Below are positions 55,991-64,000 of a stretch of 64,000 nucleotides of DNA, in pieces (within the stretch, counting starts at the first letter, position 1; every line of letters starts with the position of its first letter). The position numbers were made by a program, and so were the translations under genes. The DNA is from Schlesneria paludicola DSM 18645 (GTDB taxonomy: Bacteria; Planctomycetota; Planctomycetia; Planctomycetales; Planctomycetaceae). The notes under the pieces were generated by a model, which worked only from the letters and a program-made list of their open reading frames with translations, had not been told where the DNA came from and ran no database searches. Location of the stretch: contig NZ_JH636437.1 in NCBI RefSeq assembly GCF_000255655.1, positions 124,353 through 188,352 of the forward strand, given 5' to 3'.

Positions 55991-57427
55991 TCACACCACC
56001 TTCACGGGGGTGATGGGTGGATTCGACGGGACCGACATTGGATCAACTGGTTCGGTCTTGATTGTTGCATGTAGGATTTTCAACTGGATATTGATCTTCA
56101 ATCCATCACAGCGCTGGTGAATGATCTCGGGCATGCCGCTGAACAACAGTGACGAGTTCTCTTGCGTATAGTATCCACCAATCATGCTGACCAACCCCAG
56201 CAAGTCGCTGCACAGGCTGAGGTACAGCAGATGATCGTGCCGCAGCGTCTCATCCTTCACTCCTAGGACATCCTTCGAGCTCTGATGGATACTGATCAAG
56301 CTGACCAGGGAATTCAGCTCATGAAAGCGTTTTCGATACGCAAGCATCTCAAGTCCGGTCAGCGCGAGAAACGCCAGAACGAGATTGATAATGATTCCCA
56401 GGAACGCATCGACTCCCTGGACGAACTCACTCGTTTCCCCCAATGTTGGCTCATATCGGCCATCGGTAATCGACAAGGGCTGACCGTCAAGCAGGTGGCT
56501 GGCCGCCGCCAGCATCCGCGCCGTCAGCGCTCGTTTCGCCACCAGATAAGTGGCAACCGAGTACGTTGAAGTAGCCTCGGTTGGGTAGGGGGGCGCACTG
56601 CGAAGATACCCTGCGGGAATGATCGTCGGCTTCAAATAGTCCAGATGCGCCAGCCGAGCCCCCAGATCGGGTGCAGCAAGGCGAAACCCTGCTTCGGCCA
56701 GCCGATCGCTCGCATGCAAGGTCTTTTCGTCCGCCAGATCTTTGACAGCAAACACCGCATCAACATCTTCAGGAATTACGTACTTTTCGTTGCCCGTCAA
56801 CTCGACCCAGTCATGTAGATACCTCACCTGTTTGTCGATCTTCCAGGCCTTCATGAACTGTTGTGCCACCGAATGACTTCCGGCCCCTTCGACCGATGTC
56901 AGTACGCGGCGCACGGATTGCAAATCCGTCGCCCTCGGCCGTACGAACCATAAGACGACTTCTGGATCAGGGGTCTCCAACCTGGGCAGCCCTGACTGGA
57001 TTTCAATCCCGCCTTGCACAAACGCGAGATCCACCGCTCCCTGTTCCACCAGTTTCGCAGCTTCTGGTGATCCCGCCACGAAAACCGGTTTAAGCTCCAG
57101 TCGATCGACTCGTTTCGAGCGCTCATTCAACTCGTGTGCGTCGCGATCGGGTAGGGCAATCGTCAACGTATAAGTGCGGAAGAAATGGACATAGATCCAG
57201 GCGACAAGCATCAACAGAGCCACAACCAGAAATAAGGCTGGCAGCCGATGAATGCCAAATGGCCGACGCAAACGTTCGGCGACATGCTTGGCTTCGCTGG
57301 CCGCCGCCGCGACCCCCCCGGCAAGGCTCATCAATCCCGTGTGATGGGGGATCTCACGCTCCACGCGACTGCGCACGTCTTCCGCATTGCGGATGACGGG
57401 ATCGATCCTCAGTCGTAACGGATTCAC
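55991..57427 (-). CDS. TAXI-family TRAP solute-binding-like membrane protein
   Basis: A 478-residue protein from GTG 57427 (AGGAG six bases upstream). A cytoplasmic N-terminus precedes a membrane segment at 62-82. The extracytoplasmic part (about 85-340) reads YTLTIALPDRDAHELNE, GSPEAAKLVEQGAVDLAFVQGG and PTEATSTYSVATYLVAKRAL, matching the TAXI periplasmic-binding fold. A second membrane segment lies at about 355-378, then a cytoplasmic helical tail of some 95 residues. No TRAP permease gene is adjacent, so it may be a receptor rather than a transporter subunit. Confidence 0.82.
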   Translation of the reverse strand: MNPLRLRIDPVIRNAEDVRSRVEREIPHHTGLMSLAGGVAAAASEAKHVAERLRRPFGIHRLPALFLVVALLMLVAWIYVHFFRTYTLTIALPDRDAHELNERSKRVDRLELKPVFVAGSPEAAKLVEQGAVDLAFVQGGIEIQSGLPRLETPDPEVVLWFVRPRATDLQSVRRVLTSVEGAGSHSVAQQFMKAWKIDKQVRYLHDWVELTGNEKYVIPEDVDAVFAVKDLADEKTLHASDRLAEAGFRLAAPDLGARLAHLDYLKPTIIPAGYLRSAPPYPTEATSTYSVATYLVAKRALTARMLAAASHLLDGQPLSITDGRYEPTLGETSEFVQGVDAFLGIIINLVLAFLALTGLEMLAYRKRFHELNSLVSLISIHQSSKDVLGVKDETLRHDHLLYLSLCSDLLGLVSMIGGYYTQENSSLLFSGMPEIIHQRCDGLKINIQLKILHATIKTEPVDPMSVPSNPPITPVKVV

Positions 57428-57761
57428 AAAACACTCCTGGGTTCAGCAATTTGAAATCGAGGTCCGGTAGTTGAGTCGATTTCACGCGATTCGTCTATCG
57501 CAGAGCGCGTCACTTCAACACACGCAATTGCTCACTGAGAAAGACCATTCGATCTTCGCCCACATGTGGCCTGAACTGCCCCCCAAAGGCCTGCCGAATC
57601 AAGGGGTCAGGCAAATTGGCGTTCATGCCGTCTGCCATTTTGAATCGGTATGAGGCCACCCACCGTAATTTCCCACAGGCCGCGAGATCCTCGCGAGATT
57701 GTGACAGGATTGGTATACGAATCGAATCGATTCCGCTCACTTTATGCGTAGCGAGAACATC
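57428..57761. other. Divergent intergenic region upstream of the sulfatase
   Basis: Separates the leftward TAXI-like gene from the rightward sulfatase gene. No gene, repeat or convincing promoter was recognised. Confidence 0.4.
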
Positions 57762-59390
57762 ATGGACAACGATCAACGCCACCGACCGGTTCATCATTTC
57801 CCGCAAAAGAACTCGGGCCGTACCAGAAATTGGCGGATTCTCAATTTCGCGCTGCTGATCATCGGATGGACCGCAACCGTTCAGGTCTCGGCCGCCGAAC
57901 GTCCCAATGTACTGTTAATTCTATGTGATGATCTCGGTTATGGAGATGTCGCCGCTCTGAATCCACAATGCAAATTCCGGACTCCCCATCTCGACCGACT
58001 CGCCAAAGACGGAGTCAGCTTCACCGATGCGCACTCAAGTTCGGCCGTGTGTACGCCAACACGCTATGGCCTGCTGACAGGCCGGTACAACTGGCGTACG
58101 CGATTGCAGAGTGGTGTGCTGGGCGGCCTTAGCCCCCGCTTGATCGAACCTGAGGTCCGCACTCTGGCCGATATGCTGCATGCGGAAGGTTATGACACGG
58201 CCTGCTTCGGCAAGTGGCATCTGGGCATGGAATGGTCTCGTCTGCCGAACGAACCTGCCTTCACGGATGCCATCGAAAAGGGCAGCGACGGATGGCGTGT
58301 CGATTATCGTCAGCCGTTTCGAAATGGCCCCTTGAGCGTCGGGTTCAATCGATATTTTGGCATCGCCGCATCACTCGACATGGTTCCGTATACATTCCTC
58401 GACAACGATCGCGTTGCCGTCATCCCGACCGTCGATAAAGAATTTCCCATGCTGCTCGGTCGCGAACAGGGACAAACGCGCCGCGGTCCCGCGGCCGCCG
58501 ATTTCGATGCCGCCCAGGTCTTGCCAACACTTACAGGACATGTCATCGAATACCTCAAGCAACATGCAGCAATCGGTTCAAAGCCCTTTTTCTGCTACGT
58601 CCCACTCGCGTCGCCGCACACCCCCATCGTTCCCACAAAACAGTGGCAGGGCCATAGCGGTACCAATCACTACGGTGACTTCGTCGAGGAAACCGATGAC
58701 GCCATCGGACGAATTCTGCAAACGGTTCGCGATCAGCATCTGACCGAACGCACCATTGTGATCGTGACTAGCGACAATGGATGCTCGCCGCAGGCCGATT
58801 TTCCCGAACTCGCACGCTTCGGTCACAACCCCAGCCATCATTTCCGTGGCCACAAGGCCGACATCTTCGAGGGAGGTCACCGTGTCCCATATATCGTGAG
58901 TTGGCCCGGCCGTATTCCCGCTGGCGAAACCTGTTCGAAGCTGACTGGACTGCAGGACACGTTCGCGACTTGCATCGACCTCGTGGAGATCAAACGACCC
59001 GAGAACGTCGCGGTCGACAGCTTTTCCTGGAGATCGCATTTGATACCCGGCGCCTCACTGCATCGGGTTCGCGAATCGCTCGTTCATCATTCGATTAACG
59101 GCTCATTCGCATTGCGACGTGGTCAGTGGAAACTGTGTTTCTGTGGAGACTCGGGCGGATGGAGTGAGCCGCGTCCGAACTCATCGGCCGCCAAATCGTT
59201 GCCGTCGCTGCAGCTTTACGACTTAAGCGTCGATGTGAGCGAGCAGCAGAACCTGGCCGAGAGCCAACCCGCAATCGTACGACAACTGACCGACGAAATG
59301 GCAGAACTCATTGCACGCGGTCGCAGCACGCCGGGCCCGGTCCTCGCGAATAGCGCTCCCGTAATTTGGCGGAAACCAGAACTGCCCTGA
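57762..59390 (+). CDS. Secreted sulfatase (arylsulfatase family, type I)
   Basis: A 542-residue exported sulfatase. Residues 1-25 are polar, then a signal segment (about 26-45, ending VSAAERPN). Metal ligands appear in LCDDLGYGDV (Asp56, Asp57). The formylglycine site is C97-T-P-T-R, with LLTGR following, so activation needs a formylglycine-generating enzyme encoded elsewhere. HLGME-type GKWHLGM, PLASPHTP and TSDNGCSP complete the active site. Planctomycetes use such enzymes on sulfated polysaccharides; the substrate is not evident. ATG 57762 is preferred; ATG 57744 would add six residues. Confidence 0.95.
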   Translation: MDNDQRHRPVHHFPQKNSGRTRNWRILNFALLIIGWTATVQVSAAERPNVLLILCDDLGYGDVAALNPQCKFRTPHLDRLAKDGVSFTDAHSSSAVCTPTRYGLLTGRYNWRTRLQSGVLGGLSPRLIEPEVRTLADMLHAEGYDTACFGKWHLGMEWSRLPNEPAFTDAIEKGSDGWRVDYRQPFRNGPLSVGFNRYFGIAASLDMVPYTFLDNDRVAVIPTVDKEFPMLLGREQGQTRRGPAAADFDAAQVLPTLTGHVIEYLKQHAAIGSKPFFCYVPLASPHTPIVPTKQWQGHSGTNHYGDFVEETDDAIGRILQTVRDQHLTERTIVIVTSDNGCSPQADFPELARFGHNPSHHFRGHKADIFEGGHRVPYIVSWPGRIPAGETCSKLTGLQDTFATCIDLVEIKRPENVAVDSFSWRSHLIPGASLHRVRESLVHHSINGSFALRRGQWKLCFCGDSGGWSEPRPNSSAAKSLPSLQLYDLSVDVSEQQNLAESQPAIVRQLTDEMAELIARGRSTPGPVLANSAPVIWRKPELP

Positions 59391-59495
59391 CGAGTCGTAC
59401 GTGCAGCAATGGGATCTGACAAAAAGCGGCCCACGGCGCGAGAATTCATCCATTGGAACTCGCGAAGAATGAAATCGTCACGATGAACTCCTAAC

Positions 59496-60887
59496 TCATT
59501 CAACAGGTGCCAGTTCAGAGAATGCGGCCTGGACAACCGGCTGTGACGACTTCTTGGATTCGAGCCAGAAGATCTGCAATGTACCGTCCGCGACTTTGTT
59601 GTCGATGATATCCCTGGGTAGCCGGTTCAACTTGACCCGTTGACCAGTATTGAACAGGTCGATCGTGAACGGCTTACCTGAACGAAAGCAGGCGTAGTTC
59701 GACCCCGCGGCGTCATTCGGAAACGCCTGGATTCGAGACACGGTCTCGGCCATGACATCTTGCGAGACCTTGAGGTTCTCATGAAACGTACGGTCGACGA
59801 GTAGCCGGACCGGCTCAAAGCGTGAGGTCATCATCAGACGACAGCAAATCATTGTGACAAACGTGGCACGCAGAAATGCGGGAGCGTAGGTTCCGGCCAG
59901 CGCCGGTCGTGCCAGCGCGTCGAAGACCAGCCCCACTCCGATCGAGACTGCAATCACCAGATCAAACTGCGCATTATGTCCCACTCCATCGCCGGCCTTC
60001 TGCAAGAAGAACATGACAAACGAAATGCCGACAAGCAGATTGCAAAGCTGAACAGCGCCCTCTCGGCGCTGCTGAAATCCGATATACGTCCAGGCCATCA
60101 ACCCGACGATGACCCATTGCAAATGTCCGATCGCACCGACGGGATGCCGCCAGGTGTAAAACCGTGGGGCCAGCATATTCAGAAGAAAGTCGGGCCCGTA
60201 TGCCAAGTGGCAAATGACAAATCCTGCCACGATCGCGCCCATCGCCGCGGCACTGGGCTTCAACGATTGCCGTGGATGCTTGACGACCAGCCAGATCATC
60301 GCGGTCATCGGCATCGACACAATATTGTGCTTGAAAAATCCCGCCACGACCATCACCAAGAGAGGCAGTACGAAGCCGTGACCACGGCGGTTCGCGGCGA
60401 GAAACAGGGCAAACCCAGCCGTCATGATCGCTTGAGCGAACAACTGGGGATCGTTCATCCCCACATAGTCGGTAAAGAATCCGCACATCGTCGCGACGAA
60501 GTACAGTCCTGCCAGCCACGCAGCCGCCGGTGTCCCATTAAACTGCCGCACGCAAATTCCCACGGCGAATCCGATCGCCAGAACGGAAACGAGCGAAATC
60601 AGTCGGCCAGCGAAAATCACATCTCCAATCGCACGACCCAGGTATCCGACGACGTAAAAGGACAACGGTGGATAGTTGTTCGTGATCAGTTGATCGGAGT
60701 CGGGATAGAGCGGCATACGGCCCATAGCCGCGTCGGCATAGAACGCATTCCATCCTTCGTTCGTGTCGATCTCGACGTTCAAAACAGACCGATAGACAGG
60801 CCAGATCACCAAGAGAATGGCCAATGAGACCAACCACATGAACGCCAGCTTCAATCGCGAGTCAGCGGTCATCTTGAACATGTTCAT
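59496..60887 (-). CDS. Polytopic membrane glycosyltransferase, GT39/ArnT-like
   Basis: A 463-residue membrane protein with about nine to ten hydrophobic segments and a soluble C-terminal tail from about 375. After the first helix comes EIDTNEGWNAFYADAAMGRMPLYP, the acidic first loop typical of PMT/ArnT-like lipid-linked sugar transferases, and NNYPPLSFYV. The donor would be a polyprenyl-phosphate sugar. ATG 60887 follows GGTGAG by seven bases. It is divergent from the rfbF operon and may add its products to envelope glycans; this is positional inference. Confidence 0.78.
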   Translation of the reverse strand: MNMFKMTADSRLKLAFMWLVSLAILLVIWPVYRSVLNVEIDTNEGWNAFYADAAMGRMPLYPDSDQLITNNYPPLSFYVVGYLGRAIGDVIFAGRLISLVSVLAIGFAVGICVRQFNGTPAAAWLAGLYFVATMCGFFTDYVGMNDPQLFAQAIMTAGFALFLAANRRGHGFVLPLLVMVVAGFFKHNIVSMPMTAMIWLVVKHPRQSLKPSAAAMGAIVAGFVICHLAYGPDFLLNMLAPRFYTWRHPVGAIGHLQWVIVGLMAWTYIGFQQRREGAVQLCNLLVGISFVMFFLQKAGDGVGHNAQFDLVIAVSIGVGLVFDALARPALAGTYAPAFLRATFVTMICCRLMMTSRFEPVRLLVDRTFHENLKVSQDVMAETVSRIQAFPNDAAGSNYACFRSGKPFTIDLFNTGQRVKLNRLPRDIIDNKVADGTLQIFWLESKKSSQPVVQAAFSELAPVE

Positions 60888-61164
60888 GCTCGTTCTCACC
60901 ACACTTCGTTCAGTAGTCCTTGCACGTCGGGGCCGCGGACTGTAGTGAGATTGCTTCCAATCAACAACGCGAATTTGAGAACCTTATCGGGAAGGAGAGC
61001 GTTCATGGCTCTGCGCTGATCTTGACACTCGGAAAGGCCGTTCTTACATTCCCCACGGTCACCGCAGATCAAAAGCGGCGGTCCCTTCATGGATTGAAGT
61101 GTCGGACATGGGATTCCAGAGCGAATCCGTCCTGATCGAAAAATGGATTTTTACGGGGCGCGCG

Positions 61165-61980
61165 ATGCGAGTAGTCATTCTCGCCGGGGGCATGGGAACT
61201 CGGCTGCAGGAAGAAACGACCGCCCGCCCAAAACCGATGGTCGAAATCGGCGGCAAGCCGATCCTTTGGCACATCATGAAGCATTACGACCAATTTCGGT
61301 TTGATGACTTCTATATCGCCCTGGGGTATATGGGCGACTTCATCAAGGGTTACTTCCTTGAGCGATACAACCTGTCCGGCAGCCTGTCGATCGATTTCGC
61401 CAAGAAGTCGATCAAACGGACCGACGTTGAAGTCGAGAGCTGGAATGTGAATCTCGTCGAAACCGGCCTGTCGACGCTGACGGGCGGAAGACTGCTGCGG
61501 CTCAGGCGATTCCTGTCGGACGACACGTTTATGCTGACTTATGGCGACGGCGTTTCCAATGTCGATTTGTCAGCGCTGCTCGATTTCCACCGCAAACAAG
61601 GCAAGATCGCCACCGTCACCGCAGTCCGCCCGCCCGCGAGGTTTGGCGGACTGACGATCGAAGACGGCATCGTGAGCTGCTTCAACGAAAAATCCGTCAA
61701 AGGCGAAGGCTGGATCAACGGCGGCTTTCTGGTCTTTGAACCGGCCATTTTCGATTACCTCGCGAGCGACACCGACAGTCTGGAAGCCGACGCCCTCAGT
61801 CGTGTCGCGGCCGACGGTCAACTGGCCGCCTACGAACACGACGGGTTCTGGCAATGCATGGACACCCTGCGTGACAAGCATTACCTCGAACAGATGTGGC
61901 AATCGGGATCAGCCCCCTGGCGAACCTGGGATCGTGACGCCGAGATTCCCACACTGAAATTGAGACCCAAAGCCGCGTAG
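61165..61980 (+). CDS. rfbF: Glucose-1-phosphate cytidylyltransferase
   Basis: A 271-residue nucleotidyltransferase that forms CDP-glucose from CTP and glucose-1-phosphate. The signature is LAGGMGTRLQEETTARPKPM (6-25), followed by GYMGDFIKGYF, TYGDGVSNVD and the C-terminal GFWQCMDTLRDK. EETTARPKPMVEIGGKPILWHIM is specific to RfbF rather than RfbA. ATG 61165 follows GGGG by seven bases; an upstream ATG at 61099 adds 22 unrelated residues. First gene of a CDP-sugar operon. Confidence 0.96.
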   Translation: MRVVILAGGMGTRLQEETTARPKPMVEIGGKPILWHIMKHYDQFRFDDFYIALGYMGDFIKGYFLERYNLSGSLSIDFAKKSIKRTDVEVESWNVNLVETGLSTLTGGRLLRLRRFLSDDTFMLTYGDGVSNVDLSALLDFHRKQGKIATVTAVRPPARFGGLTIEDGIVSCFNEKSVKGEGWINGGFLVFEPAIFDYLASDTDSLEADALSRVAADGQLAAYEHDGFWQCMDTLRDKHYLEQMWQSGSAPWRTWDRDAEIPTLKLRPKAA

Positions 61981-62070
61981 CACCAGACGTCTGTCGATCG
62001 AGACACGTGCGACCACGGGGCGTCTCGATCCCTGACCGCCGATCACTGATTGAGCCGAGAAGAAAACATC

Positions 62071-63123
62071 ATGATGGAATCCTGCGGCAGCTTCGACAAA
62101 ACGTTCTGGCGCGATCGACGCGTCTTCGTCACGGGCGCCACGGGACTAGTTGGTGGATGGTTGGTCCGCCGATTACTCGACGCCGAAGCCGATGTGGTCT
62201 GTCTGATCCGCGACTGGACACCTCAATCGGAATTGTTCAAAAGCCGCATGATCGACGAAGTCACCGTCGTGAATGGCGACCTGTGCGACCAGGCGGTCCT
62301 GGAACGAGCCCTGGGCGAATTTGAAATCTCGACCGTCATGCATCTGGCCGCCCAGACCATCGTCGGCATTGCCAACCGCAACCCGATCTCGACCTTCGAA
62401 GCCAACATTGGCGGCACCTGGAAACTACTGGAGGCCTGCCGCCGCTCACCGAAAGTCGGCCAAATCATTGTGGCATCCTCCGACAAAGCCTACGGCGAAG
62501 CGAAGACACTTCCTTATACGGAAGACACGCCCCTGGCCGGTCAGCATCCGTATGACGTCAGCAAATCGTGCAGCGATTTGATTGCACAGACTTATGCGGT
62601 CACCTACGGCTTGCCCGTCATGATCACGCGTTGCGGCAATTTTTACGGCGGCGGCGATCTGAATTGGAATCGCATTATTCCCGGAACCATCCGCTCGGTC
62701 TTACGCGATCAACGTCCCTTGATCCGCTCTGATGGGACGTTCGTCCGAGACTATTTCTACGTCGAGGATGGTGCCGCCGCGTATATGTTCCTCGCCGAAC
62801 AACTTGCACGACGGCCTGATCTGGCCGGACAGGCCTTCAACCTCTCCACAGAAATTCAGCTTTCCGTGACCGACATCGTTCGCATGGTGCTCAATGTGAT
62901 GAGGTCGAAGCTGGAGCCCGAAATACTGGGCGAGGCCAGTCACGAAATTCCGCATCAGTATCTCAGTGCCCAGAAGGCCCGTGAACTTCTGAACTGGCGT
63001 CCGCTATTCACCTTGGAGGAAGGCCTCCGTAGGACAATCGCATGGTACACGAATCACCTGCAGCCAACGGTCAAACACACCAGCACGATGTGGCCTGTCG
63101 GATTTGCGGCCAAGTCGGCCTGA
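62071..63123 (+). CDS. rfbG: CDP-glucose 4,6-dehydratase
   Basis: A 350-residue extended SDR that converts CDP-glucose to CDP-4-dehydro-6-deoxyglucose. The NAD-binding GATGLVG is at 22-28; [11 protein letters not shown], the active-site ASSDKAYGE and [12 protein letters not shown] with the Tyr/Lys pair, and [19 protein letters not shown] are RfbG-specific. ATG 62071 is used (GAGAAGAAAA upstream); TTG 62050 would add seven residues. It lies 90 bases after rfbF and overlaps the next gene by 82 bases. Confidence 0.96.
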   Translation: MMESCGSFDKTFWRDRRVFVTGATGLVGGWLVRRLLDAEADVVCLIRDWTPQSELFKSRMIDEVTVVNGDLCDQAVLERALGEFEISTVMHLAAQTIVGIANRNPISTFEANIGGTWKLLEACRRSPKVGQIIVASSDKAYGEAKTLPYTEDTPLAGQHPYDVSKSCSDLIAQTYAVTYGLPVMITRCGNFYGGGDLNWNRIIPGTIRSVLRDQRPLIRSDGTFVRDYFYVEDGAAAYMFLAEQLARRPDLAGQAFNLSTEIQLSVTDIVRMVLNVMRSKLEPEILGEASHEIPHQYLSAQKARELLNWRPLFTLEEGLRRTIAWYTNHLQPTVKHTSTMWPVGFAAKSA

Positions 63124-64000
63124 ACTCGATTCTTTCGCTCGGTCAAACCCCGCTCGCGAATGCGTTGCTGCGCGAAGACCAACTGGCCGCTCACGAACAG
63201 ACGTGGCCACTGGAGCTCGCATGGTGCCCTGATTGTTCGCTGGCACAAATCACCGAAACCGTTCCGCCCGAGATTTTATTTCGAGAGTATTCCTACTTCT
63301 CGTCGTTCTCGGACACGATGGTGGCACATGCCCGCACCATCGCCGACCGGATGCGTACCACGCGCAACTTGGGACCTGAGAGCCTTGCGGTCGAGATTGC
63401 CAGCAACGATGGATATCTGCTGCAGTGGTATCACAAAGCGGGCGTTCCGGTTTTAGGGATCGAACCGGCCCAAAATATCGCCAAGGTCGCAGAAGCCGAA
63501 CGCGGCGTCCGGACTATTAGCGAATTCTTCGGGAAAGATCTCGCCACCCAACTGGCTCAAGCGGGCCAACGGGCTGACGTCATTCACGCCAACAACGTCC
63601 TGGCTCACGTCGCCGATCTAAATGGTGTCGTCGCCGGCTTCGCGGCGATGCTCAAACCAAACGGTGTGGTCGTCGTCGAAGCGCCTTACCTGAAAGACCT
63701 GCTGGATCATGTCGAATTCGACACGATCTATCACGAACATCTGTGCTACTTCTCGCTGACAGCCCTAAAGCAACTGTTCCAGCAGCATGGCCTGAGTATT
63801 GTCGACGTCGAACGTTTGACCATTCACGGTGGCTCGCTACGAATCTTCGCGTCACACGCGGGAAGTGCACCGATTCAACCCGCCGTAGTACAGCTTCTGC
63901 AGCAGGAATCAACCTGGGTCCGCGATGATGCTTACTACCAATCATTTGGGAATCGCGTCGAAGGCCTGCGGAAGCAGCTTGTCGAGCTTTTGCATTCGAT
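63042..64000 (+). CDS. Sugar C-methyltransferase, TylCIII/NovU-like (cut by window end)
   Basis: At least 319 residues from ATG 63042, which has AGGAC six bases upstream; GTG 63090 is an alternative. The N-terminal zinc-binding domain has C19-x2-C22 and C62-x2-C65. The SAM-binding core reads [11 protein letters not shown] and [21 protein letters not shown] and [14 protein letters not shown] are typical of C-methyltransferases acting on nucleotide 4-keto-6-deoxysugars. Its position after rfbG suggests that CDP-4-dehydro-6-deoxyglucose or a derivative gains a C-methyl branch, as in yersiniose-like or other branched sugars. The product class is inferred. Confidence 0.88.
   Translation, partial: MVHESPAANGQTHQHDVACRICGQVGLNSILSLGQTPLANALLREDQLAAHEQTWPLELAWCPDCSLAQITETVPPEILFREYSYFSSFSDTMVAHARTIADRMRTTRNLGPESLAVEIASNDGYLLQWYHKAGVPVLGIEPAQNIAKVAEAERGVRTISEFFGKDLATQLAQAGQRADVIHANNVLAHVADLNGVVAGFAAMLKPNGVVVVEAPYLKDLLDHVEFDTIYHEHLCYFSLTALKQLFQQHGLSIVDVERLTIHGGSLRIFASHAGSAPIQPAVVQLLQQESTWVRDDAYYQSFGNRVEGLRKQLVELLHS

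Noticed and set aside
61099-61164. Upstream ATG as the start of rfbF
   Set aside because: The added 22 residues do not resemble the family, and ATG 61165 has a GGGG ribosome binding site and the canonical MRVVILAGG start.

Overview
The window looks like chromosomal DNA of a planctomycete, probably of the Schlesneria / Planctomicrobium kind. The genus is a guess; the phylum is well supported. The evidence is moderate GC content and a gene stock typical of the phylum: a Tat-exported DUF1501 protein, a sulfatase, a neutral ceramidase-like protein, a CehA/McbA-type metallohydrolase, a TAXI-like protein, a ResB-CcsA fusion, a TPR protein with two RNA polymerase alpha-CTD modules, and many secreted proteins of unknown function. 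I saw no rRNA, CRISPR array or transposase, and I did not run a tRNA search.

Layout. 1-5433: DUF1501 gene end, kduD-like dehydrogenase, hemB (metal-site variant), rfbD, a small coiled-coil protein and a secreted glutathione peroxidase. 5660-14671: an ALDH7-type dehydrogenase, a SWIM/SNF2 helicase, a secreted transglutaminase, an unknown protein and a degenerate M14 carboxypeptidase. 14973-25008: a signalling block with a Spy-like secreted protein, two paralogous OmpR/histidine-kinase pairs, a STAS protein overlapping a compact GspE-like ATPase, a secreted duplicated-domain protein and an MFS transporter. 25099-36768: a shortened GlmU, ceramidase-like protein, glgC, a periplasmic/lipoprotein candidate, the ResB-CcsA cytochrome c assembly fusion, an unknown secreted protein and metK. 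36950-52048: SpoIID-like protein, TPR/alpha-CTD protein, PDZ protein, a pseudo-receiver, FGGY kinase, metallohydrolase, gamma-glutamyltransferase and a large alpha/beta hydrolase. 52333-53986: a retron. 54303-64000: rsfS, a 2-hydroxyacid dehydrogenase, a TAXI-like protein, sulfatase, a GT39-like membrane protein, and a nucleotide-sugar operon (rfbF, rfbG, C-methyltransferase) that runs off the end.

The most interesting object is the retron on the minus strand at 52333-53986. The reverse transcriptase has the retron hallmarks (NAxxH, YADD, VTG). Its upstream intergenic region folds into a textbook msr-msd: a 21-nt a1/a2 pairing with 20 pairs, a G directly after a1 as candidate branch point, two adjacent msr stem-loops, a 19-bp msd hairpin, a sigma70-like promoter placed to start transcription at a1, and a U-tract right after a2. 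The protein resembles the myxobacterial (Mx162-type) retron RTs in its motif wording and N-terminal extension. No effector gene is evident beside it.

Second-tier observations are a composite palindromic repeat family (two divergent copies in opposite orientation), a perfect terminator that moves the start of the SpoIID gene, the dual alpha-CTD protein, a GlmU without most of its acetyltransferase domain, and a carboxypeptidase that has lost its zinc ligands. All assignments rest on reading the sequence and recalled family knowledge; no database search was possible.
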